Translations under genes and position numbers: made by a program
Source of the DNA: Tabrizicola sp.
GTDB taxonomy: Bacteria; Pseudomonadota; Alphaproteobacteria; Rhodobacterales; Rhodobacteraceae
Assembly: GCF_030694085.1 (NCBI RefSeq)
Contig: NZ_JAUXZE010000039.1
Span: 1-64,000, forward strand
Reading direction: 5' to 3'
DNA: 64,000 nucleotides
The notes under the pieces: generated by a model
Told to the model about the DNA's origin: nothing
What the model saw: only the letters and a program-made list of their open reading frames with translations
Databases searched by the model: none
Part shown: positions 26,868-36,560 of the stretch, one piece after another
Layout: every line of letters begins with the position of its first letter
Position numbering within the stretch: the first letter of the stretch is position 1

Positions 26868-27931
26868 GTCCGCGCCCGCGGGTCCACCAATCGGTAGATG
26901 ATGTCGGAGAGCATGTTGAGCGTGACGAAGACCACGCCCACGACGACGGTCCCGCCAAGGACAGCAGGCATATCCGAAGAAAAGAGCGCGTCAGTGATGT
27001 AGCTGCCCAGCCCTGGCCAGGCAAAGATCGTCTCAGTCAGGACCGAGCCTTCGAGGAGGTAGGCGTAGCTGAGGGCAATCACGGTGATAAGCGGCACGAG
27101 AACATTCTTCATAGCATGGACCCAGATAACTCGCCATTCCGGCATGCCTTTCACGCGGGCAGTGGTGATATATTCCTGACCAAGCTCGTTCATCATGAAG
27201 CTGCGGGTCATGCGGCTGATGTACGCCATCGAGACATAACCCAGAAGTCCGGCGGGCAGGATGATGTGGCTAACGGCATTGGCGAATACGTCCCAGGCAC
27301 CGTTCAGCGCCGAGTCGACCAGGATCATTCCAGTGTAGGAGGTCAGAGTAAATTCCATCTTCATGTCGTATGTCGGGTCCAGGCGGCCGGGTCCTGCAAC
27401 CCAATCAAGCTGGCCGTAGAAGACCAGCAGACCGATCAGGCCCAGCCAAAAGACCGGCATGGAGTACCCCATGAGACCGACCACTCGGACAATCTGGTCG
27501 GCGATGCTGCCCGGACGGGTGGCCGCCAACACGCCTGCTGGCACCCCGACGAGGGTCCCGAAGATGGTGCCAAGCGTTGCAAGCTCCAGCGTGGCGGGGA
27601 AGTAGCGGGCAATCTCGGATGCAACCGGCGCGCCGGTCTTGATCGAGGTGCCAAGGTCGCCTTGGATAGCGTCGGTCACATAGATGAAGAACTGTTGCCA
27701 CAGCGGCAGGTCCAGCCCCAGCTTTTCGCGGATCGCTGCGATCTGCGCCTCGGTCGCACGCTCGCCAACGATCGACAGCACGGGGTCGATCGGCACAACC
27801 CGGCTGATAAGAAAGGTGATCAGCAGAAGTCCAAGAAGCGTGATGGCAAGCGTGCCCAGGCCAAGGCCGACCTGCGAAATCAACCGGACCACACGTTCGC
27901 TGCGGGGAGAGGGTGCCAGACTTCCGATCAT
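26864..27931 (-). CDS. Peptide ABC importer, permease (DppB-like)
   Basis: 355 residues with six membrane helices. It has the DppB-type insert between the first helix and the core (VVPIDPVLSIVGERATEAQI) and the coupling motif YITTARVKGMPEWRVIWVHA. It is 47 bases downstream of the binding protein; this gap holds a GC-rich stretch. First of the membrane genes in the operon. Confidence 0.9.
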   Translation of the reverse strand: MIGSLAPSPRSERVVRLISQVGLGLGTLAITLLGLLLITFLISRVVPIDPVLSIVGERATEAQIAAIREKLGLDLPLWQQFFIYVTDAIQGDLGTSIKTGAPVASEIARYFPATLELATLGTIFGTLVGVPAGVLAATRPGSIADQIVRVVGLMGYSMPVFWLGLIGLLVFYGQLDWVAGPGRLDPTYDMKMEFTLTSYTGMILVDSALNGAWDVFANAVSHIILPAGLLGYVSMAYISRMTRSFMMNELGQEYITTARVKGMPEWRVIWVHAMKNVLVPLITVIALSYAYLLEGSVLTETIFAWPGLGSYITDALFSSDMPAVLGGTVVVGVVFVTLNMLSDIIYRLVDPRART

Positions 27932-27978
27932 CGGGAACGGGGCCGCCGTGACGCAGGTGCGCGCGGCGGCCGCCTGGC

Positions 27979-29577
27979 TTACTTCGTCACGGTCCAGTAC
28001 GAGGCCGAGTCGGTGGCCCCGCCGGCATAAAAGCCCATGACGTTGGCACGCATCGCATCCTGCCGGGCTTGCTGGAACATCATCACGAAGGCCGAGTTGT
28101 CGCGGTGCTTGCGCTGGATTTCCTCGTACATCGCCTTGCGCTTTTCAGTGTCCTTCTCGACCACGGCGGCTTCGGTCATGGCGTGAAGCTCAGCCGGGTC
28201 CCATGCAGTGCGCCACGCAAGGTAGCCGGTGTTTCCGGCCTCATCGCTGTTGTCGGGGTTCATCGCGAAGGTCGAGGCGTTGGTGTGCGGGTCAGGGTAA
28301 TCCGGGCCCCAGGTTTGCAGGGTCATCTCATGCTGGCGGCCGCGGTAGACCGCAAGTCCTTGCGCGCCGTCGCCCACATCGAGAACAAGGTTGATTCCGA
28401 CCTGCGCGAAGGTGTTCTGCAGCGAGGTGGCGATGTCCAGCCGTTCCTGGTTGTTGCGGACGGTGAACTTCACCTCCAGCGGCAGGGGCACACCCGATTC
28501 CGCCATCAGCGCCTTGGCCTTTTCGACGTCCAGGCTGTAAGGCGTTTCCGTCAGCGCACCAAGGAAGCCCTGCGGCAGGAAGGCCTGGTGGACGACCCAC
28601 TGACCCTGCAGGATACTGTCTGCCATACCGGCGTAATCAACCGCCCAACGCATCGCCTCCTGGACTTTCGGATTGGCGAGTTCCGCCTTCTTCTGGTTAA
28701 GTGCAAGATAGTAGACCTGCCCTCCGACGTCGCTTTGCACCTTGATGTCGGCATTGCCGGCAAGCCCAGCGATGTCCGTCGGGGTAAGTTCCCGAGCGAT
28801 GTCGATATCGCCCTTCTCCAGAAGCAGACGCTGGGTTGCACCTTCCGGGACGTGCTGCATGAAGACATTCTTGATAGTGGCGTCGCCACGCCAGTGACCC
28901 GTGCGAGCTTCCAGCACGTAGCCCGCGTTCGGCTTGAACGACTTCAGGACATATGCCCCGGTTCCGGCGCTGTTGGCCTTCAACCAGGCGTTGCCCATGT
29001 CACCTTCGACCTCGTTCGCCATGACGGTCTTCATGTCGACGATGTTGGCCACACCCGCCGTCAGACAGTTGTAGACGAAGGACGGCGCGTAGGCCTTGTC
29101 GGTCTTCAGGGTGACGGTGTCGCCCTCGAAGGTGATCATCTGGTCAACGTTTTCCGGCGTCAGGCCGAACTGGGTCAGGATAAAGGCCGGTGTCTTGTTC
29201 AGCTTTACCACACGCCGGAGCGACCCGGCTGCATCCTCGGCGGTCAGCGGGTTGCCGGACGAGAAAGTGATGCCCGACTTGATCTTGAAAGTGTAGGTCA
29301 TGCCGTCATCGGCGACCGACCAGCTTTCGGCCAGGCCGGGCACAAGTTCGCCCGGCAAGGCGGGATCAAGCTCGACCAGTGAGTCGTAGACATTGTTGTT
29401 CAGATCGACGCCTGAGAACTCGAAGGCCTCGTGCGGATCGATCGAAACAATGTCGTCGATCGCGTCCGCGACGACCAGTGTATCGGCGGGCGTTTCGGCC
29501 ATCAACGCCATTGGCGCTGTACCGGACATCAGTGCAGCAAAGACTGCTGCACGTCCAAATTGATGCTTCAATAGCAT
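27979..29577 (-). CDS. Peptide ABC importer, periplasmic binding protein (SBP_bac_5)
   Basis: 532 residues from ATG 29577, which has GGGAG six bases upstream; an ATG two codons earlier sits directly on that site. A signal peptide runs to MALMAETPA. The family-5 signature is seen in LAESWSVADDGMTYTFKIKSG. It is the first gene of the operon and presents peptides to the DppBCDF-like importer. Substrate type is inferred from the M19 dipeptidase at the operon end. The 250 bases upstream (29578-29830) show no gene. Confidence 0.88.
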   Translation of the reverse strand: MLLKHQFGRAAVFAALMSGTAPMALMAETPADTLVVADAIDDIVSIDPHEAFEFSGVDLNNNVYDSLVELDPALPGELVPGLAESWSVADDGMTYTFKIKSGITFSSGNPLTAEDAAGSLRRVVKLNKTPAFILTQFGLTPENVDQMITFEGDTVTLKTDKAYAPSFVYNCLTAGVANIVDMKTVMANEVEGDMGNAWLKANSAGTGAYVLKSFKPNAGYVLEARTGHWRGDATIKNVFMQHVPEGATQRLLLEKGDIDIARELTPTDIAGLAGNADIKVQSDVGGQVYYLALNQKKAELANPKVQEAMRWAVDYAGMADSILQGQWVVHQAFLPQGFLGALTETPYSLDVEKAKALMAESGVPLPLEVKFTVRNNQERLDIATSLQNTFAQVGINLVLDVGDGAQGLAVYRGRQHEMTLQTWGPDYPDPHTNASTFAMNPDNSDEAGNTGYLAWRTAWDPAELHAMTEAAVVEKDTEKRKAMYEEIQRKHRDNSAFVMMFQQARQDAMRANVMGFYAGGATDSASYWTVTK

Positions 29578-29830
29578 AGCCATCTCCCATTGATCGTTGT
29601 TCAAAAAGCCGGTCCACGCCGGTTCCTGTGCGATTGGATGCAGCCTGAGAACAGGAGTCAAGACTATCGTCGACCCTAAGACTGTGTGCCCCAACCTGCC
29701 ACGGGTCTGTACCGGCTCTGCAGCGAAGAAGGGTAGGCCGTCCGTAAACGCAAAGCGCGCCGCAAGGCGCTTGGAACATGGGCCCCGATCCCGGTTGCGC
29801 GGCCCAATGCCGGTTGGTCGCTCGTTGTCG

Positions 29831-32209
29831 TCACCAGTTCGCCTGCGGGAACGGTGCAGTTGGCCGATCGAAGGGCCGGACGTTCAGGATGCGTTTCACG
29901 ATGCTGGCAGTGTCGATGCCGTAGTGGCGGTAAAGGTCGCCGATGGTCCCGGTCTGGCCGAAATGTTCGACCCCCAGCGACAGCGTTCGGTGGCCCAGGA
30001 CCGACCCCAGCCAGGCCAGTGTCGCGGGGTGACCGTCGATCACCGTTGTCAGGACGCAATGGGACGGCAGGTCGGCCAGCAGCCGTTCGACATGCGACAG
30101 GGCCTGGCGGTTGCCGCGGGCGCGGGCGCGTTCTGCGGCGGTCCAGCCTGCGTTCAGCCGGTCGACCGAAGTCACGGCCAGAACGGCGACATCCCGTTTC
30201 TGATCGGCCAGAAGGCCCGCGGCCGCAATCGCCTCGGGCGCAATGACGCCCTGGTAGGCGATCACCACCTCGCAGTTTGGTCCGGGCGGTCGCAGCCAAT
30301 AGGCGCCGTCGATGGCACCCTGCCGGAAGGCGTCGTCATGCCGCTTGCCAGGCTGGTCGATGGGATTGGTTGACAGACGCAGGTAGACCGAGCCTCCGGT
30401 TTCGTCGCGCAGCCAGGTGCGCTCGTCCGGCTGACCCTCGCCGTCGCGCTGCAGATAGGCAAAGGCCCATTCCAGGATCACGGCCAGTTCATCGGCGAAG
30501 GCGGGCTCGAAGGCGGCCAGTCCGTCCTGTGCAAGGCCGATCAGCGGGGTGGCGATGGACTGGTGCGCGCCGCCCTCGGGGGCAAGGGTAACGCCCGAGG
30601 GCGTGCCGACGATCAGAAAGCGCGCGTCCTGGTAGCAGGCATAGTTCAGCGCATCGAGACCGCGGCAGATGAACGGGTCGTAGACGGTCCCGATCGGGAT
30701 CAGCCGCTTGCCGAACAGGCTGTGCGACAGGCCGGCGGCGGCGAGCAGCAGGAAGAGGTTCATCTCGGCGATGCCCAGTTCGACATGCTGACCTTCGGGG
30801 GCGAATTCCCATTTCGCGGTCGAGGGGATGCGCTGTTCGATGAAGGCGTCCGCCTGCTCTGTCCGGGCGAAAAGCTTGCGTCGGTTGACCCAGGGGCCAA
30901 GGCTGGTGGTGCCGGTCACGTCCGGCGAGGTGGTGACGATCCGTGCTGCAAGGTCGGTGTTGCCGCGGGCGAGGTCGTCGAGGATCTTGCCGAACGCCAT
31001 CTGGGTCGAGATCTCGCGGTCGGCCGGGGGCGCAATCGTTGGCACCGGCAGGGCGCTGTCGTGAAAGCGGCGGCGGCCTTGGGCAAAGAACGGCACCTGG
31101 TCGAGCCAACGCTGGAAGCTGTCCGGGTCGGCGATGGTGGCAAGGCGGTCCCACTCTTGCCCCTTCGTCACGCCCATGTGGTCTTGCCAGGCGTCGAACT
31201 GGGTCTTCGTCATCAAGCCGCCGTGGTTGTCCTTGTGCCCGGCGATGGGCGTCCCCCAGCCCTTGATCGTATAGGCCAGGAAGCAGACCGGCCGGTCGTG
31301 GTCGATGGCGGCGAAGGTCGCGGCCATCGTCTGAACGCAGTTGCCGCCCAGATTCTCCATCAGCGCGGCCAGGTCGGCGTCGGACCGGCGGTCGATCAGC
31401 CGGGTCACGTCGCCCTGGTCACCAAGATCCTCCAGCAGCCGCTTGCGCCAGACAGCACCCCCCATGAAGGTCAGTGCCGAATAAAGCTGGTTCGGGCAGC
31501 GGTCGATCCAGTCGCGCAGCGCCGTCCCGCCCGGTTCGGCGAAGGCCGCGCGTTGCAACGCACCGTATTTCACCCGCACGACGTCCCAGCCGAAGGCGGT
31601 GAAGATCGCCTCGATCCGGGCGAAAAGCCCTTCGCGCACGATGCCGTCCAATGACTGACGGTTGTAGTCAATGATCCACCAGCAGTTTCGCAGCCCGTTC
31701 TTCCAGCCCTCTTGCAGGGCCTCGTAGACGTTGCCTTCGTCCAGTTCGGCGTCGCCGACCAGGGCGACCATGCGGCCAAGGGGGCGACCCTGGCCCCAGG
31801 GCTTTGCAGTGACATAGTCCTGGATGATCGAGGCGAAGGAGGTCAGCGCCACGCCCAGTCCGACCGACCCGGTCGAGAAATCCACGTCGTCGACATCCTT
31901 GGTGCGCGACGGATAGGACTGGACGCCCCCGAAGCCGCGAAAGTTTTCCATGCTTTCCCGGTCAAGATTGCCCATCAGATACTGGATCGCATGGAACACC
32001 GGCGCGGCGTGGGGCTTTACCGCCACCCGGTCCTCGGGACGCAGCGCCGAAAAGTAGAGCGCGGTCAGGATCGACACCATCGAGGCCGACGACGCCTGGT
32101 GACCTCCGGTCTTGATCGCGTCGGCCTTTGGGCGGATGTGGTTGGCGTGGTGGATCATCCAGTGCGACAGCCACAGCAGGCGATGTTCCACGGTTTTCAG
32201 ATCGGTCAT
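29831..32209 (-). CDS. Homodimeric 2-oxoacid dehydrogenase E1 (AceE/MdeB-like)
   Basis: 792 residues. Thiamine-diphosphate binding shows as GDAELDEGNVYEALQEG followed by WWIIDYNRQSLDG, as in AceE. A conserved HKDNHGGLMTK region and a transketolase-like middle domain (HVELGIAEMNLFLLLAAAGLS) follow. It is shorter than E. coli AceE (about 890). ATG 32209 is chosen; a TTG start at 32224 is possible. A divergent Lrp-type regulator is the arrangement known for mdeB/mdeR of Pseudomonas putida, where MdeB acts on 2-oxobutyrate from methionine. No E2 or methionine lyase is nearby, so pyruvate versus 2-oxobutyrate or branched 2-oxoacid remains open. Confidence 0.8.
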   Translation of the reverse strand: MTDLKTVEHRLLWLSHWMIHHANHIRPKADAIKTGGHQASSASMVSILTALYFSALRPEDRVAVKPHAAPVFHAIQYLMGNLDRESMENFRGFGGVQSYPSRTKDVDDVDFSTGSVGLGVALTSFASIIQDYVTAKPWGQGRPLGRMVALVGDAELDEGNVYEALQEGWKNGLRNCWWIIDYNRQSLDGIVREGLFARIEAIFTAFGWDVVRVKYGALQRAAFAEPGGTALRDWIDRCPNQLYSALTFMGGAVWRKRLLEDLGDQGDVTRLIDRRSDADLAALMENLGGNCVQTMAATFAAIDHDRPVCFLAYTIKGWGTPIAGHKDNHGGLMTKTQFDAWQDHMGVTKGQEWDRLATIADPDSFQRWLDQVPFFAQGRRRFHDSALPVPTIAPPADREISTQMAFGKILDDLARGNTDLAARIVTTSPDVTGTTSLGPWVNRRKLFARTEQADAFIEQRIPSTAKWEFAPEGQHVELGIAEMNLFLLLAAAGLSHSLFGKRLIPIGTVYDPFICRGLDALNYACYQDARFLIVGTPSGVTLAPEGGAHQSIATPLIGLAQDGLAAFEPAFADELAVILEWAFAYLQRDGEGQPDERTWLRDETGGSVYLRLSTNPIDQPGKRHDDAFRQGAIDGAYWLRPPGPNCEVVIAYQGVIAPEAIAAAGLLADQKRDVAVLAVTSVDRLNAGWTAAERARARGNRQALSHVERLLADLPSHCVLTTVIDGHPATLAWLGSVLGHRTLSLGVEHFGQTGTIGDLYRHYGIDTASIVKRILNVRPFDRPTAPFPQANW

Positions 32210-32278
32210 CTGCGGTGATCCCAAGCCAGAATTTCCTTTGCAGCAGCATACAGCCAGACATGCGCTGTTTTGCAGCTA

Positions 32279-32330
32279 TTCCGAGTGCGAAAATTCCCAT
32301 ACTTGGTGAAATGCACCACTGAACTCGGAA
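32279..32330. promoter_or_regulatory. Inverted repeat TTCCGAGT ... ACTCGGAA before the lrp gene
   Basis: Perfect eight-base arms at 32279-32286 and 32323-32330 flank 36 bases in the divergent region between the E1 and Lrp genes. The right arm includes GGAA of the likely lrp ribosome binding site. It could be paired operator half-sites for the Lrp protein or an mRNA hairpin. Confidence 0.45.
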
Positions 32331-32339
32331 GATGCGCCG

Positions 32340-32804
32340 ATGTCCGCCAACCTTGACCGCTTCGACACTGAAATCCTGCGCGCCCTGCACAAGGACGGGC
32401 GTCTGACGATCAATGAGCTTGCCACCCGGATCGGTCTTAGCCCATCGCCCACCGCCCGACGCCTGCGGCGGCTGGAGGAGGCGGGGATCATCAGCGGCTA
32501 TGCCGCCCTTATCGACGAAGAGGCCCTGGGCTTCGGGGTAACCGTCTTCGTCTCGGTCCAGCTGGACAAGCAGGTGGACGAGGCGCTGGCGCATTTCGAA
32601 GCGGCGATCAGCACATTCCCCGAGGTCGTGGATTGCTGGCTGATGACCGGAAACCGCGATTACCTTTTGCGGGTGGTCACCAGCGGGCTGGGCGAGTTCG
32701 AGCGGTTTCTGGTCGGCCGCCTGACCAAGGTGCGCGGGGTCGCCTCCATCGAGTCGTCGATCCCCTTGCGCCGCGTCAAGGGCGGGCTGGCGCGTATCCT
32801 GTAG
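32340..32804 (+). CDS. Lrp/AsnC-family transcriptional regulator
   Basis: 154 residues. HTH at about 20-45 (TINELATRIGLSPSPTARRLRRLEEAGII), then the RAM ligand domain with VVDCWLMTGNRDYLLRVV. It is divergent from the 2-oxoacid dehydrogenase E1 and probably controls it in response to an amino acid, as MdeR does for mdeB. It stops six bases before the convergent GntR gene end. Confidence 0.9.
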   Translation: MSANLDRFDTEILRALHKDGRLTINELATRIGLSPSPTARRLRRLEEAGIISGYAALIDEEALGFGVTVFVSVQLDKQVDEALAHFEAAISTFPEVVDCWLMTGNRDYLLRVVTSGLGEFERFLVGRLTKVRGVASIESSIPLRRVKGGLARIL

Positions 32805-32810
32805 CCCGGG

Positions 32811-33533
32811 TCAGGCTTTCTTGCCGTCGATGATCTCGCGAATCTCGGTATCGACGAGGTCGATGATGCGGTGCAGCGCCGCTTCGGCGGCGTCCGGGTC
32901 GCCCGCCACGATGGCATCGGCCAGGTCGCGGTGCGGCGGGAACGACGCAAGGCCGAAACCGGGGACGGAGAAGGGGGATTCCACCGACCTCTCGAACGCC
33001 TCGTCCATACGCTGCAGGATCTGGCCGAACATCGGGTTGCCGGTGGAATCGCAGATCGCGGCGTGGAAGGCCGAGTCGGCGGCCCGGTAGGGTTGGCCCG
33101 CGTCGACGATCTGCAGAAGCTGGGTGCAAAGCGTGTCGATCTCGGCCCGCTGGGCTGCGGTCGCGTTGGTCGCCGCGCGGCGCACGGTTCCGCTTTCGAT
33201 CACGCGCCGGACTTCCAGCAGGCGCAGGATCGCTTCGCCCTCAAGCTGCACCATCGTCGGCAACGGTCCGTGCGAGGCGTGGACCTTGGCGGTCAGGTAG
33301 GTGCCATCACCCTGACGGCGGCGGATCAGGCCCAGGCCTTCCCAGCGGTTCAGCGCCTCGCGGATGGTGGAACGCCCGACGCCAAGGGCGGCGGCAATCG
33401 CCACTTCGGGGGGCAGGCGGTCGCCGACCTGAAGGCCGGCCTTCTCGATCATCTCGGCCATCGCGTCCAGCACGGCGACCCCGCGGGACGGAGTCTCGAT
33501 CGGCTCCAGAAGATGCAACGCGCCGCGCTTCAT
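32811..33533 (-). CDS. GntR-family transcriptional regulator (FadR subfamily)
   Basis: 240 residues. Winged helix AIAAALGVGRSTIREALNRWEGLGLIRRRQGDGTYL, then an FCD domain with the metal-type residues in AADSAFHAAI. It is the last gene of the second peptide importer operon, 38 bases after the aminotransferase. A likely target is the dyad TGTCAGA-TG-TCTGACA at 40244-40259 upstream of that operon; this is inferred. Confidence 0.85.
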   Translation of the reverse strand: MKRGALHLLEPIETPSRGVAVLDAMAEMIEKAGLQVGDRLPPEVAIAAALGVGRSTIREALNRWEGLGLIRRRQGDGTYLTAKVHASHGPLPTMVQLEGEAILRLLEVRRVIESGTVRRAATNATAAQRAEIDTLCTQLLQIVDAGQPYRAADSAFHAAICDSTGNPMFGQILQRMDEAFERSVESPFSVPGFGLASFPPHRDLADAIVAGDPDAAEAALHRIIDLVDTEIREIIDGKKA

Positions 33534-33571
33534 GGGGTCACTCCGTGGGGGCGTGGCGGGGGCCGCGCCGG

Positions 33572-34765
33572 TCAGGCTTGGGCAGAAAGCTTGGGCAGAA
33601 GGTCTGTCAGGGCTGCGACCAGATGGTCCATCTGCTGAGCGGTGTTATAGCCCTGGGCCGAGACCCGGACAATGGTGTGCCCGGCCCAGGTGAAGCACGG
33701 GATCTCGATCCCGTACTGGTCCATCAGGCTGCGCTGCAAGAGGAGCGGGTCGCAGGTCGGCACCGGCATCGACACCATCTGCGGAGCGCAGAATTCGGGG
33801 GACGCGAAGGCGGGAAGTCCGGTCAGGGTTGCCACGCGGGCGGCGGTGTCCTGGACCAGCGCCCGGCAGTCGCGGGCGACCGTCTCCCAGTCGTGCTGCC
33901 GGGTGAAGGCCAGGGCCGCAGGCACCGTCAGCCAGGCCGAAGGGTCGCGGGTGCCCTGCATTTCCAGCATGTCGATGAAGGAACTGTTGCCGAAGGGACC
34001 TTTCGCGCCGGGCTGGTTTCCATCCTCGGTCCAGCCGTGGCTGATGACGAGCGGGTTGAGCATCGGCTGAAGCTCACGCCGGACATGCAGGAAGCCCGCG
34101 CCCTTGGGCGACATCATCCATTTGTGGCAGTTTCCGGCGTAGAAGTCGGCCCCAAGAGCGTTCAGGTCCAGCGGGATGTGGCCGGGAGTGTGGGCGCCGT
34201 CGATCACCGTCCAGATGCCACGCGCCCGGGCCTCGGTCACGATGCGGTCGATGGGGAACAGAAGGGCCGTGGCCGAGGTGATGTGGCTGAGAAACACGAC
34301 GCGGGTGCGGTCCGTGAGGCCAGCGAGAAGAGTGTCGGTGAACTGCGCTTCGTCGGTCAGCGGCAGGGGGATGGTGACGACCTTCACCTCTGCGCCGGTG
34401 CGGCGGCAGACATAGGCCCAGGTCTTTTCCAGTGCCGCATATTCGTGGTCGGTGGTCAGGATCTCGTCCCCGGGCTGCAGGGGCAGCGACTGGGCGACGA
34501 TGTTCAGGGCAGCGGTGGCGTTGGTCTGGCCGACGATGTCGTCAGGGTCTGCCCCGACGACCCGGGCCAGCGCCTCACGCGCTTCGCGCATCCAGCCGGA
34601 AAGGCCCCGGTTGGGGTCAAGAAAGGCCACGGGCTGACGTTCCAGTTTCAGCTGCCAGCGCTGGTAGGCCTCGAACACCGGGCGCGGGCAGGCGCCGAAC
34701 GAGCCGTGGTTCAGGAAGGTGACTTCGGGGTCCAAGAGGAACTGGGCGGCAAGGTTCTCGCCCAT
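33572..34765 (-). CDS. Class V aminotransferase-fold enzyme (isopenicillin-N-epimerase-like)
   Basis: 397 residues, PLP fold type I. The Schiff-base lysine is in AGNCHKWMMSPKGAGFL, the PLP aspartate in VIDGAHTPGHIPLDL, and the N-terminus LNHGSFGACPRPV is typical of the CefD-like group. Such enzymes epimerise or cleave amino acid side chains in peptides. It begins one base after the permease stop, inside a peptide importer operon, so it most likely processes an imported peptide or amino acid. The true substrate cannot be told from sequence. Confidence 0.78.
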   Translation of the reverse strand: MGENLAAQFLLDPEVTFLNHGSFGACPRPVFEAYQRWQLKLERQPVAFLDPNRGLSGWMREAREALARVVGADPDDIVGQTNATAALNIVAQSLPLQPGDEILTTDHEYAALEKTWAYVCRRTGAEVKVVTIPLPLTDEAQFTDTLLAGLTDRTRVVFLSHITSATALLFPIDRIVTEARARGIWTVIDGAHTPGHIPLDLNALGADFYAGNCHKWMMSPKGAGFLHVRRELQPMLNPLVISHGWTEDGNQPGAKGPFGNSSFIDMLEMQGTRDPSAWLTVPAALAFTRQHDWETVARDCRALVQDTAARVATLTGLPAFASPEFCAPQMVSMPVPTCDPLLLQRSLMDQYGIEIPCFTWAGHTIVRVSAQGYNTAQQMDHLVAALTDLLPKLSAQA

Positions 34766-34766
34766 G

Positions 34767-35624
34767 TCAGCGGCCTTTCATGGTCGGGTCCAGCGCATCG
34801 CGCAGCCCGTCGCCAAGAAGGGTGGTCGCAAGGACGGTGACGGCAAGCGCAAGCGTGGGGAAGACGGCGAGGTGCCAGTAGAAATACATGAAGTTCATTC
34901 CGACATTGATCATCTGGCCCCAGCTGGGAACCGGGGGCGGGACGCCGATGCCAAGGAAGCTGAGCGAGGCTTCCAGCATCATCGCAAGGGGGATGGCCAG
35001 CACGAAGCCCACGATGATGGGCGAGATCGAGTTGGGGATCAGGTGGCGGCGGATGATGTAGCCGGGGCTGGCCCCCAGGGCCTGCGCGGCGCGGACGAAT
35101 TCCTTCTCGCGGAAGGCTTTCACCTGCGCGCGGACCAGAAGGCAGACCTGCACCCAGCCGAACAGCGAGGCGATGAGGACGATGGTGAAGAAACCGCCGT
35201 TGGTCAGCGCGCCCAGCAGCATCGCGGCCAGCAGCGGCGGGACGACCGAGAAAAGCTCGATCAGGCGCATCACGAACCAGTCGGCCCAGCCACCGTAGAA
35301 CCCGGCGATGGCCCCCAGCGGGATGCCGATCAGGACCGCGAACAGGGCTGCCGAGAAGCCGATCGACAGCGAAACCCGCGCGCCGTAGACGATCCGGGTG
35401 AAGAAATCGCGGCCAAGATCGTCGACCCCCATCCAGTGCTGGGCGGAGGGGAAGGCAAGACCTTCGGTCAGGTAGGCCTGGTCGGCATAGCCGGTGGGCG
35501 TGATCAGCGGCGCGAAGATCGCCATCAGCAGGATCACCCCCAGGATCAGTGCGGACACCACAGCTGCCTTGTTGTCGGCAAAACGCCGGAGGGCAAAGTA
35601 AAGCGGGCTGCGGGTCCGGGTCAC
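34767..35624 (-). CDS. Peptide ABC importer, permease (DppC-like)
   Basis: 285 residues from GTG 35624, which overlaps the upstream permease stop (GTGA). A much longer open frame upstream is a shadow of that permease. MGVDDLGRDFFTRIVYGAR and FVRAAQALGASPGYIIRRHL are the DppC-type and coupling motifs. Six membrane helices. One base separates its stop region from the aminotransferase start. Confidence 0.88.
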   Translation of the reverse strand: MTRTRSPLYFALRRFADNKAAVVSALILGVILLMAIFAPLITPTGYADQAYLTEGLAFPSAQHWMGVDDLGRDFFTRIVYGARVSLSIGFSAALFAVLIGIPLGAIAGFYGGWADWFVMRLIELFSVVPPLLAAMLLGALTNGGFFTIVLIASLFGWVQVCLLVRAQVKAFREKEFVRAAQALGASPGYIIRRHLIPNSISPIIVGFVLAIPLAMMLEASLSFLGIGVPPPVPSWGQMINVGMNFMYFYWHLAVFPTLALAVTVLATTLLGDGLRDALDPTMKGR

Positions 35625-36550
35625 GATTTGCCCCCGAAGCGGATGCGCGGGTTCAAAAGCGCATAGACGATGTCCGAGATCAGGTAGGCCACGCAGAACA
35701 TCATGGTGATCATCAGGATCAGCGACATTTCCAGCGGGTAGTCGCGCAGCGTGATCGACGAGACGAAATACGCGCCAAGGCCGGGCACGCGGAACATCGC
35801 CTCGACGAAGATCGACCCGGTGGCGGTGCCGATGAACATCGGCAGGAAGACGGTGACCAGCGGCAGGGCGGCGTTGCGCAGGACGTGCTGGAAGATGATC
35901 CGGCGTTCGGAAAGCCCCTTGGCGCGCAGGACGGTGACGAAGGGCTTGTTCATCACGTCCAGCATGGCCGACCGGGTGTAGCGGGCATAGGTCGCCATCG
36001 GCACGGCGGCATAGGCGGTGATCGGCAGGATCCAGCTGTAGGGCTTTTCCCAGCCGCCTGCAGGCAGCCAGTTCAGCCAGACCGAGAAGACCATGATCAG
36101 CATCATCGAAATGACGAAGACCGGGATCGTCAGGCCCAGGGTCGAAAAGGCCGAGACGACGTAATCGAACCAGGTGTTGCGGCGCATCGCGGCGGCCATC
36201 CCCATCAGGATGCCCAGCGGCGCACCAATCAGCACGCCGGACCCGCCCAGGATCAGGCTGGGCGGCCAGGCGCGGGCGAGAAGTTCGGTGACGGTCTCTC
36301 CGGGGCTTTGGAACGGCACGCCAAAGTCGAAGTGCAGCACACCCCACATGTAGCGCAGGTATTGTTCGTAAAGCGGCTTGTCGAGGCCGAGGCTGGCGTT
36401 CAGCTTGGCCTTCACCGCGTCCGAGACCGGCATGTCGTTGCCGTCGAACGGCCCGCCGGGAACGGAGTGCATCATCAAAAAGACGATGACCGAGACCACG
36501 AAGAAGGTCAGGAGGATCGAAAGAAGCCGTCCGATGATGTAGCGCAGCAT
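35621..36550 (-). CDS. Peptide ABC importer, permease (DppB-like)
   Basis: 309 residues from ATG 36550 (MLRYIIGRLLSI). First helix, then the DppB insert (SVPGGPFDGNDMPVSDAVKAKL), then five helices with FVTVLRAKGLSERRIIFQHV as coupling motif. Pairs with the DppC-like gene that it overlaps. An upstream ATG at 36583 would extend into the ATPase gap and is less likely. Confidence 0.9.
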   Translation of the reverse strand: MLRYIIGRLLSILLTFFVVSVIVFLMMHSVPGGPFDGNDMPVSDAVKAKLNASLGLDKPLYEQYLRYMWGVLHFDFGVPFQSPGETVTELLARAWPPSLILGGSGVLIGAPLGILMGMAAAMRRNTWFDYVVSAFSTLGLTIPVFVISMMLIMVFSVWLNWLPAGGWEKPYSWILPITAYAAVPMATYARYTRSAMLDVMNKPFVTVLRAKGLSERRIIFQHVLRNAALPLVTVFLPMFIGTATGSIFVEAMFRVPGLGAYFVSSITLRDYPLEMSLILMITMMFCVAYLISDIVYALLNPRIRFGGKS

Positions 36551-36560
36551 GGGTCGCCTC

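Noticed and set aside
34767..36347. A 526-codon permease starting far upstream
   Set aside because: The first 240 codons are an out-of-frame shadow of the DppB-like permease; GTG 35624 gives a normal DppC-type length and a GTGA overlap.
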